Translations under genes and position numbers: made by a program
Shown here: positions 42,556 to 53,440 of the stretch, piece after piece
How the letters are laid out: the number at the start of each line of letters is the position of its first letter
Position numbering within the stretch: the first letter of the stretch is position 1
Notes under the pieces: generated by a model
Told to the model about the DNA's origin: nothing
What the model saw: the letters and a program-made list of their open reading frames with translations, nothing else
Databases searched by the model: none
Source of the DNA: Collinsella bouchesdurhonensis
Lineage (GTDB): Bacteria; Actinomycetota; Coriobacteriia; Coriobacteriales; Coriobacteriaceae
DNA length: 64,000 bases
NCBI RefSeq assembly: GCF_900155365.1
Contig: NZ_LT699738.1
Span: 45,025 to 109,024 of the forward strand
Reading direction: 5' to 3'

Positions 42556-44520
42556 TTAGTCGAGTTCTTTGAGGCCCTGGTAAAGCTGCCAGTACTCGCC
42601 GTGCTGGGCCAGCAGCTCTTCGTGCGTGCCGCGCTCGACGATACGTCCATGCTCCAAAACGATGATGGCGTTGGCGTTGCGCACAGTCGACAGGCGATGC
42701 GCAATCATGAAGGTCGTACGGCCGTCCATGATGCGGTCCATGCCCCGCTCCACAAGCTTCTCGGTACGCGTGTCGATGCTCGACGTAGCCTCGTCCAAAA
42801 TCAGCACGGGAGGATCGGCCACCGCCACACGAGCGATAGCAAGCAGCTGGCGCTGTCCTTGGCTCAGGTTCGCGCCGTCGGAGGTCACCATCGTGTCGTA
42901 GCCATGCGGCATACGGCGAATGAACGAATCGGCGCAAGCCGCACGCGCTGCAGCACGCACTTCCTCGTCGGTAGCATCAAGCTTGCCAAAGCGGATGTTA
43001 TCGGCAATGGTCCCCGTGAACAGATGCGTATCCTGCAGCACGACACCGAGGCTTCGACGCAGATCTGCCTTGGCGATGTTGCGCACGTCGATACCATCGA
43101 AGGTGATTTCGCCCGCGTCAAGCTCGTAGAAGCGATTGATGAGGTTGGTAATGGTGGTCTTACCGGCACCGGTCGATCCCACAAAAGCGATCTTTTGGCC
43201 TGGTTTGGCAAACAGGTTGAGGTCGTGCAGGACCAGCCTCCCCGGCACGTAGCCAAAGTCCACGCCATGAAAGCGTACGTCACCTCGCAGCGGAACCGAC
43301 TCGACTGCCAGCAGCGTGCCATCTGTGCCCAGTGCTGTACGTTGCGGACGTGCGCCCGATGCCTCGGCATCCGCCACGCAATCAACCGCGAGGGCGGTCT
43401 GCTCTCCGGCATCCACATCGGCAGCCACGGGCACGAGCTTGCCATAGGCTCCCAGGCCCTGACCCTCCGGCAGCTTCCACGACCATTCGTCCTCGCTATT
43501 CTGCGCGAGCGTCACGCGGCCCTCATCGTACTCGCCCTCAAGCTCCATCGCGGCAAACAGACGCTCGGCACCCGCAAGGGCATTGAGCAAGAAGTTGCCC
43601 AGCTGCGTCACCTGATTGAACGGCATTGCCGCCTGGCGTACAAATACCAGGTAGCTTGCGAGCGCGCCCACGGTCGCCAGGCCATGGATGGCCAAGATTG
43701 CGCCCACCACGGCCACAATCGCGTAGTTCACGTACCCGATGCACACCGTGACCGGCACCATCGTTGCGGCATATGTCTGTGCCGAGGTTCCCGCCTGGCG
43801 CAAGTCCTCGTTACGGTCGGTAAACTCGGCAACATTTGCCTGTTCATGGTTGAAGACCTTGACAACTTTTTGCCCCGAGACCATCTCTTCGATATAGCCG
43901 TCGAGCGCACCCAACGCCTTTTGCTGACGCGCGTAGAACTTCTTGCTGCGCGTGCCCGAATAGCGCACGTGCACCACGATGGCCACGTCGCACGCCACAG
44001 TAATGAGCGCAAGACGCCAATTGAGAACAAACATCAAGACCAGCGTTCCCACCGTCTGCACGGCAGCCTGAATCACCGTTGCGAAGCTGTTGTTGAGCGC
44101 CTCGGAAACGGTATCCACGTCGTTGGTGAAAAAACTCATGATGTCGCCCGCCCGCGTACGGTCAAAATAGGCAAGCGGAAGCGTCTGGATATGCGCAAAC
44201 AGGTCGCGGCGAATGTCAAACACCACTCGCTGCGCCGCGCGAACCATAATCTGCGTGTAGCCCAGCGCGCAGGCCACGCCCAGCGCGTAGATGGTGGCGG
44301 TAAGCGCGATAAGCGAGCCCAGTCTAGCGGCATGTCCCGTGGTGAGCGCCGTCACAACGGGATTGATCATGTAGGTACCCAGCAGGTTAGCGAGAGCCGA
44401 AACAACGGCAAGCACGCTCACGATGCCAAGCGAGATCTTGGCGTGACCCATGTAGGAAAGCAGGCAACGCAGCGTATGCTTGAGGTTTTCCGGGCGTGCC
44501 TGAGCTGCAGTCTTAGGCAT
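42556..44520 (-). CDS. ABC multidrug-type exporter, second half-transporter
   Basis: The 654-residue fused permease-ATPase has six spans (about 20-330). A linker of about 80 residues follows with EDEWSWKLPEGQGLGAYGKL. The ATPase shows Walker A GSTGAGKTT, signature LSQGQRQLLAIARV, Walker B PVLILDEATSSIDT and H-loop IAHRLSTV. Its ATG overlaps the end of the partner gene by 8 bases. Together they make a heterodimeric exporter. The longer linker than in the partner is unusual but has a coherent frame. Confidence 0.93.
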   Translation of the reverse strand: MPKTAAQARPENLKHTLRCLLSYMGHAKISLGIVSVLAVVSALANLLGTYMINPVVTALTTGHAARLGSLIALTATIYALGVACALGYTQIMVRAAQRVVFDIRRDLFAHIQTLPLAYFDRTRAGDIMSFFTNDVDTVSEALNNSFATVIQAAVQTVGTLVLMFVLNWRLALITVACDVAIVVHVRYSGTRSKKFYARQQKALGALDGYIEEMVSGQKVVKVFNHEQANVAEFTDRNEDLRQAGTSAQTYAATMVPVTVCIGYVNYAIVAVVGAILAIHGLATVGALASYLVFVRQAAMPFNQVTQLGNFLLNALAGAERLFAAMELEGEYDEGRVTLAQNSEDEWSWKLPEGQGLGAYGKLVPVAADVDAGEQTALAVDCVADAEASGARPQRTALGTDGTLLAVESVPLRGDVRFHGVDFGYVPGRLVLHDLNLFAKPGQKIAFVGSTGAGKTTITNLINRFYELDAGEITFDGIDVRNIAKADLRRSLGVVLQDTHLFTGTIADNIRFGKLDATDEEVRAAARAACADSFIRRMPHGYDTMVTSDGANLSQGQRQLLAIARVAVADPPVLILDEATSSIDTRTEKLVERGMDRIMDGRTTFMIAHRLSTVRNANAIIVLEHGRIVERGTHEELLAQHGEYWQLYQGLKELD

Positions 44521-46288
44521 GGGCCTCGCCTCCCCTCAAAAAATCATCAGGCGTCGCTTTGTCGGCATGCCCCACCTGAGAAGCGTAGATTTCCTGGTAA
44601 ATAGCATCGGTCTCGAGAAGCTCCGCATGGGTGCCCTGCGCATGGAGATGGCCGTCATCCAAAACGACGATCTTGTCGGCATCCATCACCGAAGTGATGC
44701 GCTGCGCGATGATGATGCAGGTAACGCCCGGGATGCTCGCCAAGTTGGCACGGATCTTAGCCTCGGTGGCCATGTCCACGGCGCTTGTCGAATCGTCGAA
44801 GATCAAGATACGCGGACGCTTGAGCAGAGCGCGGGCGATGCACAGGCGCTGCTTTTGGCCGCCGGATACACCGGCGCCTCCCTGCCCCAGGTCGCCGTCG
44901 AGACCGCCGATACGATCCAAGAATTCGTCCACGCATGCCAGACGGCACGCCTCAAGGAGCTCTTCGTCGGTTGCCTCGGCATTGCCCCAGCGCAGGTTGT
45001 CGCGCACAGTGCCTGTGAAGAGCACGTTTTTCTGCAGTACCACGCCCACGGCGTCGCGAAGAACAGCCAGGTCGTACTCGCGCACGTCATGGCCGCCCAC
45101 CAGCACCTCGCCCGCCGTTGCATCGTACAAGCGCGCAATGAGCTGCACGAGCGAGCTTTTGCCCGCGCCTGTGCTGCCCAAGATGCCCACTGTGGAGCCG
45201 CTTGCGATATCGAACGAAATATCCTCGAGCACGTCCTCCTCCGCCTCGGCGCGATATTTAAAGGTGACATCGCGAAAGGAGACCGAGCCGTCTGGCACGG
45301 CTGTGAGCGCATGCGCAGCCGCCGGAGAGGCGATCAGGGGTTCTTCGTCAAGAATCTCACCCACGCGCTCCACGCTCGTAAGCGCACGCGTGAGCAGCAG
45401 GAAAACATTCGAGATCATCATCAGCGAGTTCATGACCTGCAAGACATAGCTCATGAAGCCCGTGAGCTCGCCCACGGTCAGGGTGTTTGCGCAAATCATC
45501 TGGCCGCCCACCCACAGCACGAGCGTGGCTGCCGTGTAGATTGCCGCTTGGAATACCGGCAGGTTGAACTGAGCGGTCCCAAACGTCTTGGTAGCCCCCT
45601 GTGCAAGCTCGCTGTTCACGCTGCCAAACACGTCGCACTGCTGCGGTTCGCGCACGTAGGCCTTGACGGCGCGAACGGCGGTCAGGTTTTCCTGCACCAC
45701 GCGGTTCACGTGGTCCATTGAGGTCTGAAGGCGCTGGTAGAGCGGAGATACGCGCCAGGTGATAATGCCGAGGGCCACCGCGAGGACCGGCAGAATGCAG
45801 ACGAACACCATGGCAAGCTCGCGGTTGAGCGAAAACGCGTAGACAAGCGACATGACGAGCATCATCGGCCCGCGCACACAGGGTCTAAAGCCGTTTGCCA
45901 TAGCGTTTTGAATGACGGTGATATCGGTGGTCATGCGCGTGATCAACGACGACGTTTGGTAATGGTCGAGGTTTCCAAAGGCGTAGCGCTGGATCTTCTC
46001 GTACTCCGCCTGACGCAAGTTCGCTCCGAGCCCCACCGAAGCCCTCGACGCAAAACGCGCGTAGAAAAAGCCCAGGGCAAGCGATGTGACCGCACAGGCA
46101 AGCATCAGTGCGCCCTGATGTAGGATGAGGGGGATGTCGGCATGCGCGATTCCCTCGTCGATAATGCGCGCCATGAGCACGGGGATAAAGAGCTCGATAG
46201 AGGTCTCGATAGCCACGATAAGGATGCCGAGCACGGCGTCGATCTTGTATGTTCCCAGGTAATGAATCATGCGACGCAGGTTATTCAT
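44513..46288 (-). CDS. ABC multidrug-type exporter, first half-transporter
   Basis: The 591-residue half-transporter starts at ATG 46288, within the MarR stop codon region. It has six membrane spans (about 15-320) and the ATPase motifs GSTGAGKSSL, VSGGQKQRLCIARALL, RILIFDDSTSAVD and IIAQRITSV. The Walker B glutamate is replaced by Asp (FDDS), the usual sign of a degenerate catalytic site in heterodimeric exporters such as BmrCD and TM287/288. The next gene supplies the canonical site (LDEATSS). Confidence 0.93.
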   Translation of the reverse strand: MNNLRRMIHYLGTYKIDAVLGILIVAIETSIELFIPVLMARIIDEGIAHADIPLILHQGALMLACAVTSLALGFFYARFASRASVGLGANLRQAEYEKIQRYAFGNLDHYQTSSLITRMTTDITVIQNAMANGFRPCVRGPMMLVMSLVYAFSLNRELAMVFVCILPVLAVALGIITWRVSPLYQRLQTSMDHVNRVVQENLTAVRAVKAYVREPQQCDVFGSVNSELAQGATKTFGTAQFNLPVFQAAIYTAATLVLWVGGQMICANTLTVGELTGFMSYVLQVMNSLMMISNVFLLLTRALTSVERVGEILDEEPLIASPAAAHALTAVPDGSVSFRDVTFKYRAEAEEDVLEDISFDIASGSTVGILGSTGAGKSSLVQLIARLYDATAGEVLVGGHDVREYDLAVLRDAVGVVLQKNVLFTGTVRDNLRWGNAEATDEELLEACRLACVDEFLDRIGGLDGDLGQGGAGVSGGQKQRLCIARALLKRPRILIFDDSTSAVDMATEAKIRANLASIPGVTCIIIAQRITSVMDADKIVVLDDGHLHAQGTHAELLETDAIYQEIYASQVGHADKATPDDFLRGGEAHA

Positions 46289-46811
46289 GCTTTTTGCCTG
46301 CCTCAAGCTCATCTGCCATATTCTTGCGTACGCGCTCGAGCATGTCCCTCAACGTAGCTTCTTCCTCTGAGGTAAAGCCGCGAAACATGATGCGATCGAC
46401 GCGACGGCACTCATCTTCCCAAGCGGCAAGGGCATGCCTGCCCTTCTCGGTGATATCGAGGGCGCGCGTGCGACGGTCGCGACCCGGAACGCTCGTCAAA
46501 AAGCCCTCGCGCTCCAGCGGATCGAGCAGGCGCGACACAGCCGAGGGATCGATGGAGTAGAAGCGGGCGATCTCGCGCTGTGTGCTCACGCCATGCACCG
46601 CGATATACGAAAGGATGCGAGGCTGGCCTTGCCCCAGCCCCAGGCTTCGGGCGCACGGGCGCGTCGTGTTGTTCATGGTATGGAATGCACGGCTGATGCT
46701 CATATGGATATCGTTGAGCGACATGCCCAAACGCATGTCTTCACGCATGTCTTCGTCGGAGGCCGATTGCTGCATCGGCGCGTCTGTTGAGATGGAATCA
46801 TCCTGTGCCAT
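46281..46811 (-). CDS. MarR-family regulator
   Basis: The 176-residue protein starts at ATG 46811 behind AAGGAG. The winged HTH (about 65-125) includes GVSTQREIARFYSIDPSAVSRLLDPLEREGFL and a DRRTRALDITEKG wing (R-R-T in the usual DRR position). It is the first gene of the operon with two ABC half-transporters; its last 8 bases are shared with the first transporter gene's start. It is the likely local repressor responding to an exported compound. Confidence 0.93.
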   Translation of the reverse strand: MAQDDSISTDAPMQQSASDEDMREDMRLGMSLNDIHMSISRAFHTMNNTTRPCARSLGLGQGQPRILSYIAVHGVSTQREIARFYSIDPSAVSRLLDPLEREGFLTSVPGRDRRTRALDITEKGRHALAAWEDECRRVDRIMFRGFTSEEEATLRDMLERVRKNMADELEAGKKHE

Positions 46812-46817
46812 CTTCAT

Positions 46818-46964
46818 CTCCTTGAATACTCAACTAATGACTACTCAAGTATTGTGAAAGGAGGCCCGGGGTCAAGTACCCGCCCGAATTTGTAACGTAA
46901 GTAACAAAGTGCACGACAGGGGCACGCGGCACAGCGCGGTGCCGGGGAGGGATGTGCACACGCG
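46818..46964. other. upstream region of the MarR-ABC operon
   Basis: An AT-rich stretch (46820-46860) with TACTCAA and TACTCAAG near 46826 and 46842 may hold promoter and operator. The GC-rich run at 46920-46955 is featureless. Confidence 0.35.
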
Positions 46965-46972
46965 CCAAATGG

Positions 46973-47026
46973 AGCAAAAAATCCCTTTTAGACCGCCTGG
47001 TAGACGCGCTAAAAGGGATTTTCTGC
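46973..47026. repeat. hairpin element with AAAATCCCTTTTAG arms
   Basis: Arms AAAATCCCTTTTAG (46978-46991) and CTAAAAGGGATTTT (47009-47022) are perfect 14-bp complements; the outer AGCA/TGCT part extends the pairing. The plan (A-tract, CCC, loop, GGG, T-tract) matches the hairpin at 52735-52792. It could be a bidirectional terminator between the toxin gene and the MarR operon. Confidence 0.65.
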
Positions 47027-47113
47027 TTCATTAAGGGGGCCTCAGAGAGCACGCGGCGGCACGACGTCCGTCCACTGGCCCGCATGGGGTTAGGGGAGCG
47101 AACGACGAGGCGA

Positions 47114-47455
47114 CTAATCATCTCCCCCTTTAAGTTCATTGCAAACGTCATAAGCGATGACAAGCGACGCATAATCCTGGCTTTGATGAAACACGTGAGC
47201 AATTTCGACATCGCTGCCTTCGTAGTAGTACAGCATGACATAAGAGTTCACGGAGCACGCGTGGTATCCAAGACCTCTCAACTCCCGCAGAAAGGAGAGC
47301 CCGTAGTCGGCAACCCCGCTCTGCAGAATCTCGAGTTGTTGCCGATATTTTGCCAAAAAGCGACGCGCGGTATTTACACCATGACCCATCAGATACTCAA
47401 CGATATCGTCAACCTCTTGCTCTGCTGTGGGGAGGATTTTGACGTTATAGGCCAT
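47114..47455 (-). CDS. RelE/ParE-family toxin
   Basis: The 113-residue protein starts at ATG 47455 and overlaps the antitoxin by 11 bases. It has the ParE/RelE-like plan: VKILPTAEQEVDDIVEYLM helix, FLAKYRQQLEIL helix, VMLYYYEGSDVEIAHVFHQSQDY strands. Such toxins cut mRNA on the ribosome (RelE) or block gyrase (ParE); the class is not resolved by motif. It is expected to be inactive in complex with the antitoxin. Confidence 0.85.
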   Translation of the reverse strand: MAYNVKILPTAEQEVDDIVEYLMGHGVNTARRFLAKYRQQLEILQSGVADYGLSFLRELRGLGYHACSVNSYVMLYYYEGSDVEIAHVFHQSQDYASLVIAYDVCNELKGGDD

Positions 47456-47714
47456 ATTTTGTCTCAAGATCACTCAAAGCCTCAAAGGCGCTGCGTCCTA
47501 AACCGGCCGCCCGCTCGCGCTCCGCAATCGCAACTCGCTCCATAAGACGGGCCTTGGCTTGCTCCTGGACCATGCGATCATAGTCCACCGAGCGCATGAC
47601 GACGAACTTGCTATAGCCATTCTTCGTCACCGTGATGGGACCCGGAGTAGACTCGACAAGCTCCGAGAACTTGGCGGTGTCACGCATATCTTTGATTGGC
47701 ACGCAAACTGGCAT
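47445..47714 (-). CDS. Phd/YefM-family antitoxin
   Basis: The 89-residue protein has the Phd/YefM N-terminal fold (MPVCVPIKDMRDTAKFSELVES, TPGPITVTKNGYSKFVVMRS) that binds DNA as dimers, and a charged C-terminal helix that blocks the toxin. It precedes the toxin gene and overlaps it. Autoregulation is expected. Just upstream, TATCATAATTATG and ATAATTATGATA (47724-47752) form a palindromic AT-rich stretch that fits an operator. Confidence 0.88.
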   Translation of the reverse strand: MPVCVPIKDMRDTAKFSELVESTPGPITVTKNGYSKFVVMRSVDYDRMVQEQAKARLMERVAIAERERAAGLGRSAFEALSDLETKYGL

Positions 47715-47724
47715 GGCACACTCC

Positions 47725-47752
47725 TATCATAATTATGTACACAATTATGATA
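47725..47752 (-). promoter_or_regulatory. operator/promoter of the toxin-antitoxin pair
   Basis: Plus-strand TATCATAATTATGTACACAATTATGATATA contains the inverted half-sites ATCATAATTA and CAATTATGAT around TGTACA. It sits 11-38 bases upstream of the antitoxin start, where YefM-type operators lie. Confidence 0.55.
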
Positions 47753-47812
47753 TAGCATTTTGGTCTAGAGCTTGAAGGAGTCTTCTTGAAACCCAAATGT
47801 CAGCATGTTTTT

Positions 47813-50041
<2,229 letters not shown>

Positions 50042-50044
50042 TCA

Positions 50045-50078
50045 TGTGTCAAAAAAACGACAGGTTTATTCTGTCACA
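50045..50078 (-). repeat. 34-bp palindromic repeat, copy 6 (variant)
   Basis: Reverse orientation with changes in both arms (TGTGTC, CTGTCACA). It faces copy 7 across 54 bases, giving an inverted pair upstream of ligA. Confidence 0.8.
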
Positions 50079-50132
50079 CTCTCCACGCGCCCGCGCAGCA
50101 CCGCATGCCCCCGACGCTGCATTTTTGTCGAT

Positions 50133-50166
50133 GTGACAAAATAAACCTGTCGTTTTGCTGTCACAT
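50133..50166 (+). repeat. 34-bp palindromic repeat, copy 7
   Basis: Forward, of the second subtype (GTCGTTTTGCTGTCACA right half), identical to copy 9. The outer GTCGA/TCGAC extends the arms to 12 or more bases. Confidence 0.9.
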
Positions 50167-50187
50167 CGACACGGACGGCAGCGATCG

Positions 50188-51039
50188 CTAGAACACGTTT
50201 CCGCTGCTTAACGGGTCATCAGAATCGTCAAGCGGGAGCCAGTCAAGAGAGCGCTCGATCCAGGTGTCCCAGAACTTCCAATTGTGTGCGCCGGGACCCT
50301 CGTGATAATCCACCTCAAAGCCCTCGCCTATCAACTTGTCTCGATACGCGCGGTTAGGTTCGAGCAGGTCATCGTCCTCTCCGCAAGCCATATAAAAGCT
50401 CGGCCGTGGACCATCCGAGGCGCCAACGCGCTCGGCCAGAGCATCATAATCGTTTTGCGAGCCACGCACCGCATCCAGCGGGCCGTAGACCGACTCGTAG
50501 AAGCCACGATTGCCCAGGATGCCTGGAGCATCGTATGTGCTTTCAAGAACCCGCTTCGAATTAAGGGAAAGGCCCGAGGACAACGCCACCACGTTGCTGA
50601 ACGTCTCGGGATGGCGCAGGGCGTTGACGATAGCACCGTAGCCGCCCATGGACAGGCCACCGATAAACGTATCCTTGCGCTCGCAGGAAAGACGGAAGAG
50701 CTTTCGCGTGAACTCCACCAGCTCATGACCGATAAATTCCCCAAACCGCGCGCCGTCGGCTCGGTCGTTATAAAAGCCGTTCTCGCCCGACGGCATGATA
50801 ACGGCAAGGTTTCGCGCCTCCGCAAGGCTTTGGATGCGCGTGCGCGTAACCCAATCCGTATAGTTGCCGTACACGCCATGGAGCAGATAGAGCGTCTTGA
50901 AAGGTCGTTGCTGATCACGCGGCACCGACCGTGCATAGCCCAACGAATCGATGGACGCCCAGTCTGCGGGGACAACGGCGTTAATTGTCACCGTACGCAT
51001 GAGCGAGGTGGAAAGGAAATCGACTTTGACGAGCGCCAT
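50188..51039 (-). CDS. esterase of the esterase D / tributyrin-esterase family
   Basis: The 283-residue protein starts at ATG 51039 with AGGGGG nearby. The nucleophile motif is FIGGLSMGGYGAIVNAL; an Asp (CGEDDDLLEPN) and a His (GPGAHNWKFWDTWI) complete the triad. The LLHGVYGNYTDWVTR segment near residue 55 holds the oxyanion region. Such enzymes cleave short acyl esters or S-formylglutathione. Monocistronic. Confidence 0.9.
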   Translation of the reverse strand: MALVKVDFLSTSLMRTVTINAVVPADWASIDSLGYARSVPRDQQRPFKTLYLLHGVYGNYTDWVTRTRIQSLAEARNLAVIMPSGENGFYNDRADGARFGEFIGHELVEFTRKLFRLSCERKDTFIGGLSMGGYGAIVNALRHPETFSNVVALSSGLSLNSKRVLESTYDAPGILGNRGFYESVYGPLDAVRGSQNDYDALAERVGASDGPRPSFYMACGEDDDLLEPNRAYRDKLIGEGFEVDYHEGPGAHNWKFWDTWIERSLDWLPLDDSDDPLSSGNVF

Positions 51040-51319
51040 CAAGGGCCCCCTTCTCTCGGGCGTCTTGGCAAGCAAGACGCAAACAAGCGTCAGCGCACGG
51101 CCGCCGCGGACAGGCGTGGGCATCGCATGCGGCAGCGCAATAATGTACCCTGCCGGCTCCAGGCGGCTGTGCCACGGCATCAGTGTAGCCGCAAGTCGGC
51201 GAACGGTCACGTGGCGGCAGCGTTCGTCGGTTTCCTCTGGAAAGGCACCCGACGCAGGCGCGATGGCCGGCGCTTTGATACCATAGGGCAGAAAAACCTA
51301 AGGATATGGGGGTTAAATC

Positions 51320-52060
51320 ATGAAAACAATCGCTATCATCGGCGCCCTTGAAAAAGAGGTTCGCGAGGTTGCATCCGCCGTTGACGGAGCCGTCACCACA
51401 CAAGAGGCCGGCCTCACGGTGCTCGCCGGCACCTACCATGGTGCCCGTCTTGTTGCCACCACGGCGGGCATGGGCACAGTCAACGCCGCAGCCGCCGCAC
51501 AGCACCTTATCAGCACCTATCATCCCGAGGCCCTCATCTTCTCGGGCATCGCAGGCGGCCTTAACCCCGTGCTGCATATCGGCGATATCGTGATCGGCGA
51601 GCGCCTGCGCTACCTCGATACCGACACGGCGCTTCTTGCCGAATCCGCCCCGGGACTCGAGGAGTACACCTCGACCCCAGCCCTTGTCGATGCTGCCGAG
51701 GCGCTTCTCACGAGCCGCGGCTACTGCAACGCGGCCGAGCAAGCAGCAGGTCCCGATAGCCTGCAATACCTGCGCGGAATCATCGCCACCGGCGATCGCT
51801 TCGTTGCGGGCGCCGAGATGCGCGAGCGCGCCATCGAGGCAACCCACGCGGACTGCGTGGAGATGGAAGGCGCCGCCATCGCGCACATCGCCGCCAAAAA
51901 CGGCATCGACTGCCTGGTCATGCGTGCCATTTCCGACAATTGCGACGAAGCATACGACGCGTTGTGCACGCGTGAATTTGACCTCGAGGAGTACGCACAG
52001 CGCGCAAGCAACATCACTCTCGGCATCGTCCGTCGCGTCATTTGCGGCAACGAGGCGTAA
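51320..52060 (+). CDS. mtnN: 5'-methylthioadenosine/S-adenosylhomocysteine nucleosidase
   Basis: The 246-residue protein has the phosphorylase-like fold: MKTIAIIGALEKEV (catalytic Glu), SGIAGGLNPVLHIGDIVIG, and CVEMEGAAIAHIA with the EMEGA ribose-binding block. The catalytic Asp lies in MRAISDNCDE. It cleaves adenine from MTA and SAH, clearing inhibitory by-products and feeding methyl-donor recycling. It is followed by ysxC 9 bases later, in the same transcript. Confidence 0.94.
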   Translation: MKTIAIIGALEKEVREVASAVDGAVTTQEAGLTVLAGTYHGARLVATTAGMGTVNAAAAAQHLISTYHPEALIFSGIAGGLNPVLHIGDIVIGERLRYLDTDTALLAESAPGLEEYTSTPALVDAAEALLTSRGYCNAAEQAAGPDSLQYLRGIIATGDRFVAGAEMRERAIEATHADCVEMEGAAIAHIAAKNGIDCLVMRAISDNCDEAYDALCTREFDLEEYAQRASNITLGIVRRVICGNEA

Positions 52061-52069
52061 AGGAGCACT

Positions 52070-52672
52070 ATGGCAAACCAGATCAACTACAACACCGTCA
52101 AGTTCGTCGCTTCATACGGCAAGGCTTCGCAGATTCCGCCTTCGACCTGCCCCGAGGTGAGCTTCGTAGGCCGCTCAAACGTGGGCAAGTCGTCTATCAT
52201 GAACAAGATCTTCAATCGTCGCAATCTCGTTAAGGTGTCGAGCACCCCGGGCAAAACGGCCAATGTGAACTTCTTCGAGGCAGACGGCGTGCACTTCGTC
52301 GACCTGCCTGGATACGGCTTTGCACAGCGCTCGAAGGGAGAGCGCGATCGCTGGGCGCAGCTTATCGGCGATTATTTTGACCTGGATCGCAGCTTCAACT
52401 TGGTTGTCTCGCTGGTGGATATCCGCCACGACCCCAGCAAGCTCGACCATCAGATGATTGAGTTTCTGCAGGAAGGCGAGTTCCCCTTTATCGTGGCGCT
52501 CACCAAGGCAGACAAGCTTTCGCGCAATCAGCAGGCAAAACAGACAGCAGCGATCAAGCGCCAGCTCAACGTCCCCGCTAAAAACGTCATCGTCACCTCA
52601 TCCGAATCGGGCCAAGGCATCGAGGAACTGCGCGAGATAATCGAGCAGTACTGCCTGGGCGAGGAGGAATAG
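52070..52672 (+). CDS. ysxC: ribosome-biogenesis GTPase YsxC/EngB
   Basis: The 200-residue TRAFAC GTPase has G1 GRSNVGKSSIMNK, G3 FVDLPGYGFAQ, G4 ALTKADKL, and G5 around TSSESGQG, as in the YihA/YsxC family. It helps assemble the large ribosomal subunit and is usually essential. RBS AAAGGAG. It follows mtnN, and its transcript probably ends at the hairpin 52735-52792. Confidence 0.95.
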   Translation: MANQINYNTVKFVASYGKASQIPPSTCPEVSFVGRSNVGKSSIMNKIFNRRNLVKVSSTPGKTANVNFFEADGVHFVDLPGYGFAQRSKGERDRWAQLIGDYFDLDRSFNLVVSLVDIRHDPSKLDHQMIEFLQEGEFPFIVALTKADKLSRNQQAKQTAAIKRQLNVPAKNVIVTSSESGQGIEELREIIEQYCLGEEE

Positions 52673-52734
52673 CCAAGGGCACACGAGCAAAAGAAGCGCA
52701 CGCAGACAGGCTGCCGTCTCCATTGTCGGCATTT

Positions 52735-52792
52735 GCAGCAAAAAGTCCCATTTGGAACGCCCATGGGTCCTCCAAGTGGGACTTTTTGCTGC
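52735..52792. terminator. 22-bp hairpin after ysxC
   Basis: Arms of 22 bases (52735-52756, starting GCAGCAAAAAGTCCCA, and 52771-52792) match at 21 positions around ACGCCCATGGGTCC. Its A- and T-tracts in the stem are as in the hairpin at 46973. Probably a terminator for ysxC. Confidence 0.7.
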
Positions 52793-52857
52793 ATTTAGCC
52801 CATGTTGAATCTAAGCTACAGCAGCCCTCGGTCGGCGTTGGGAGAGTAGCAGCAAAA

Positions 52858-52891
52858 TGTGACAAAATAAACCTGTCGACTTTTTGTCACA
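52858..52891 (+). repeat. 34-bp palindromic repeat, copy 8
   Basis: Forward, identical to consensus. It ends 15 bases before the ATG of the glycosylase gene, unlike other copies that lie downstream of genes, so it could affect that gene's expression. Confidence 0.92.
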
Positions 52892-52906
52892 TCGCAGGTG
52901 GGGTAG

Positions 52907-53440
52907 ATGGAAGCTCAGCATATCGAACATACGTTGGAACCGATTTTTGACGAGCGCTCGCACGTGCTCGTGCTGGGGACCATGCCCTCACCCAAGTCCC
53001 GTGAAGTCGGCTTTTATTACGGGCATCCGCAAAACCGCTTCTGGCGCGTGATGGAGGCGCTATTCGAGCTGCCCAGCCATTCTCTTGTCGAAAACAATGC
53101 GCGTCGCGCGTTTCTCCTCAAGCAGCATATTGCCCTTTGGGATGTGCTTGCCTCATGCACCATCGAAGGGGCTGCCGACGCAAGCATCGTCGACGCGATT
53201 CCCAACGATCTCACGCGCATCTTCGGCACGGCACCCATCACGCACGTCTTCACAACAGGAGGAAAGGCCACGCAGCTGTGTCAGCGCATGGATGGAGAGG
53301 TGCTCAGCGCTCGAAATATTCCGCTCACCGGCCTTCCATCCACAAGCGCCGCAAACGCGCGCGTGCGCTTGGACCAGCTTGTAGAAGCGTATCGACCAAT
53401 TGTACATGCCGTCACCGCAGGCAACTGCCATGCTAAATAA
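52907..53440 (+). CDS. DNA-deoxyinosine (hypoxanthine) glycosylase, UDG family 6
   Basis: The 177-residue protein has the motif LVLGTMPSPKSREVGFYYGHPQNRFWRVM near the start and GLPSTSAANAR near the C-terminus, which fit the HDG branch of the uracil-DNA glycosylase superfamily. It removes deaminated adenine from DNA. The Asn in GHPQNRFW replaces the usual catalytic polar residue of UDG. Its stop overlaps the next gene's start by 11 bases. Confidence 0.85.
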   Translation: MEAQHIEHTLEPIFDERSHVLVLGTMPSPKSREVGFYYGHPQNRFWRVMEALFELPSHSLVENNARRAFLLKQHIALWDVLASCTIEGAADASIVDAIPNDLTRIFGTAPITHVFTTGGKATQLCQRMDGEVLSARNIPLTGLPSTSAANARVRLDQLVEAYRPIVHAVTAGNCHAK

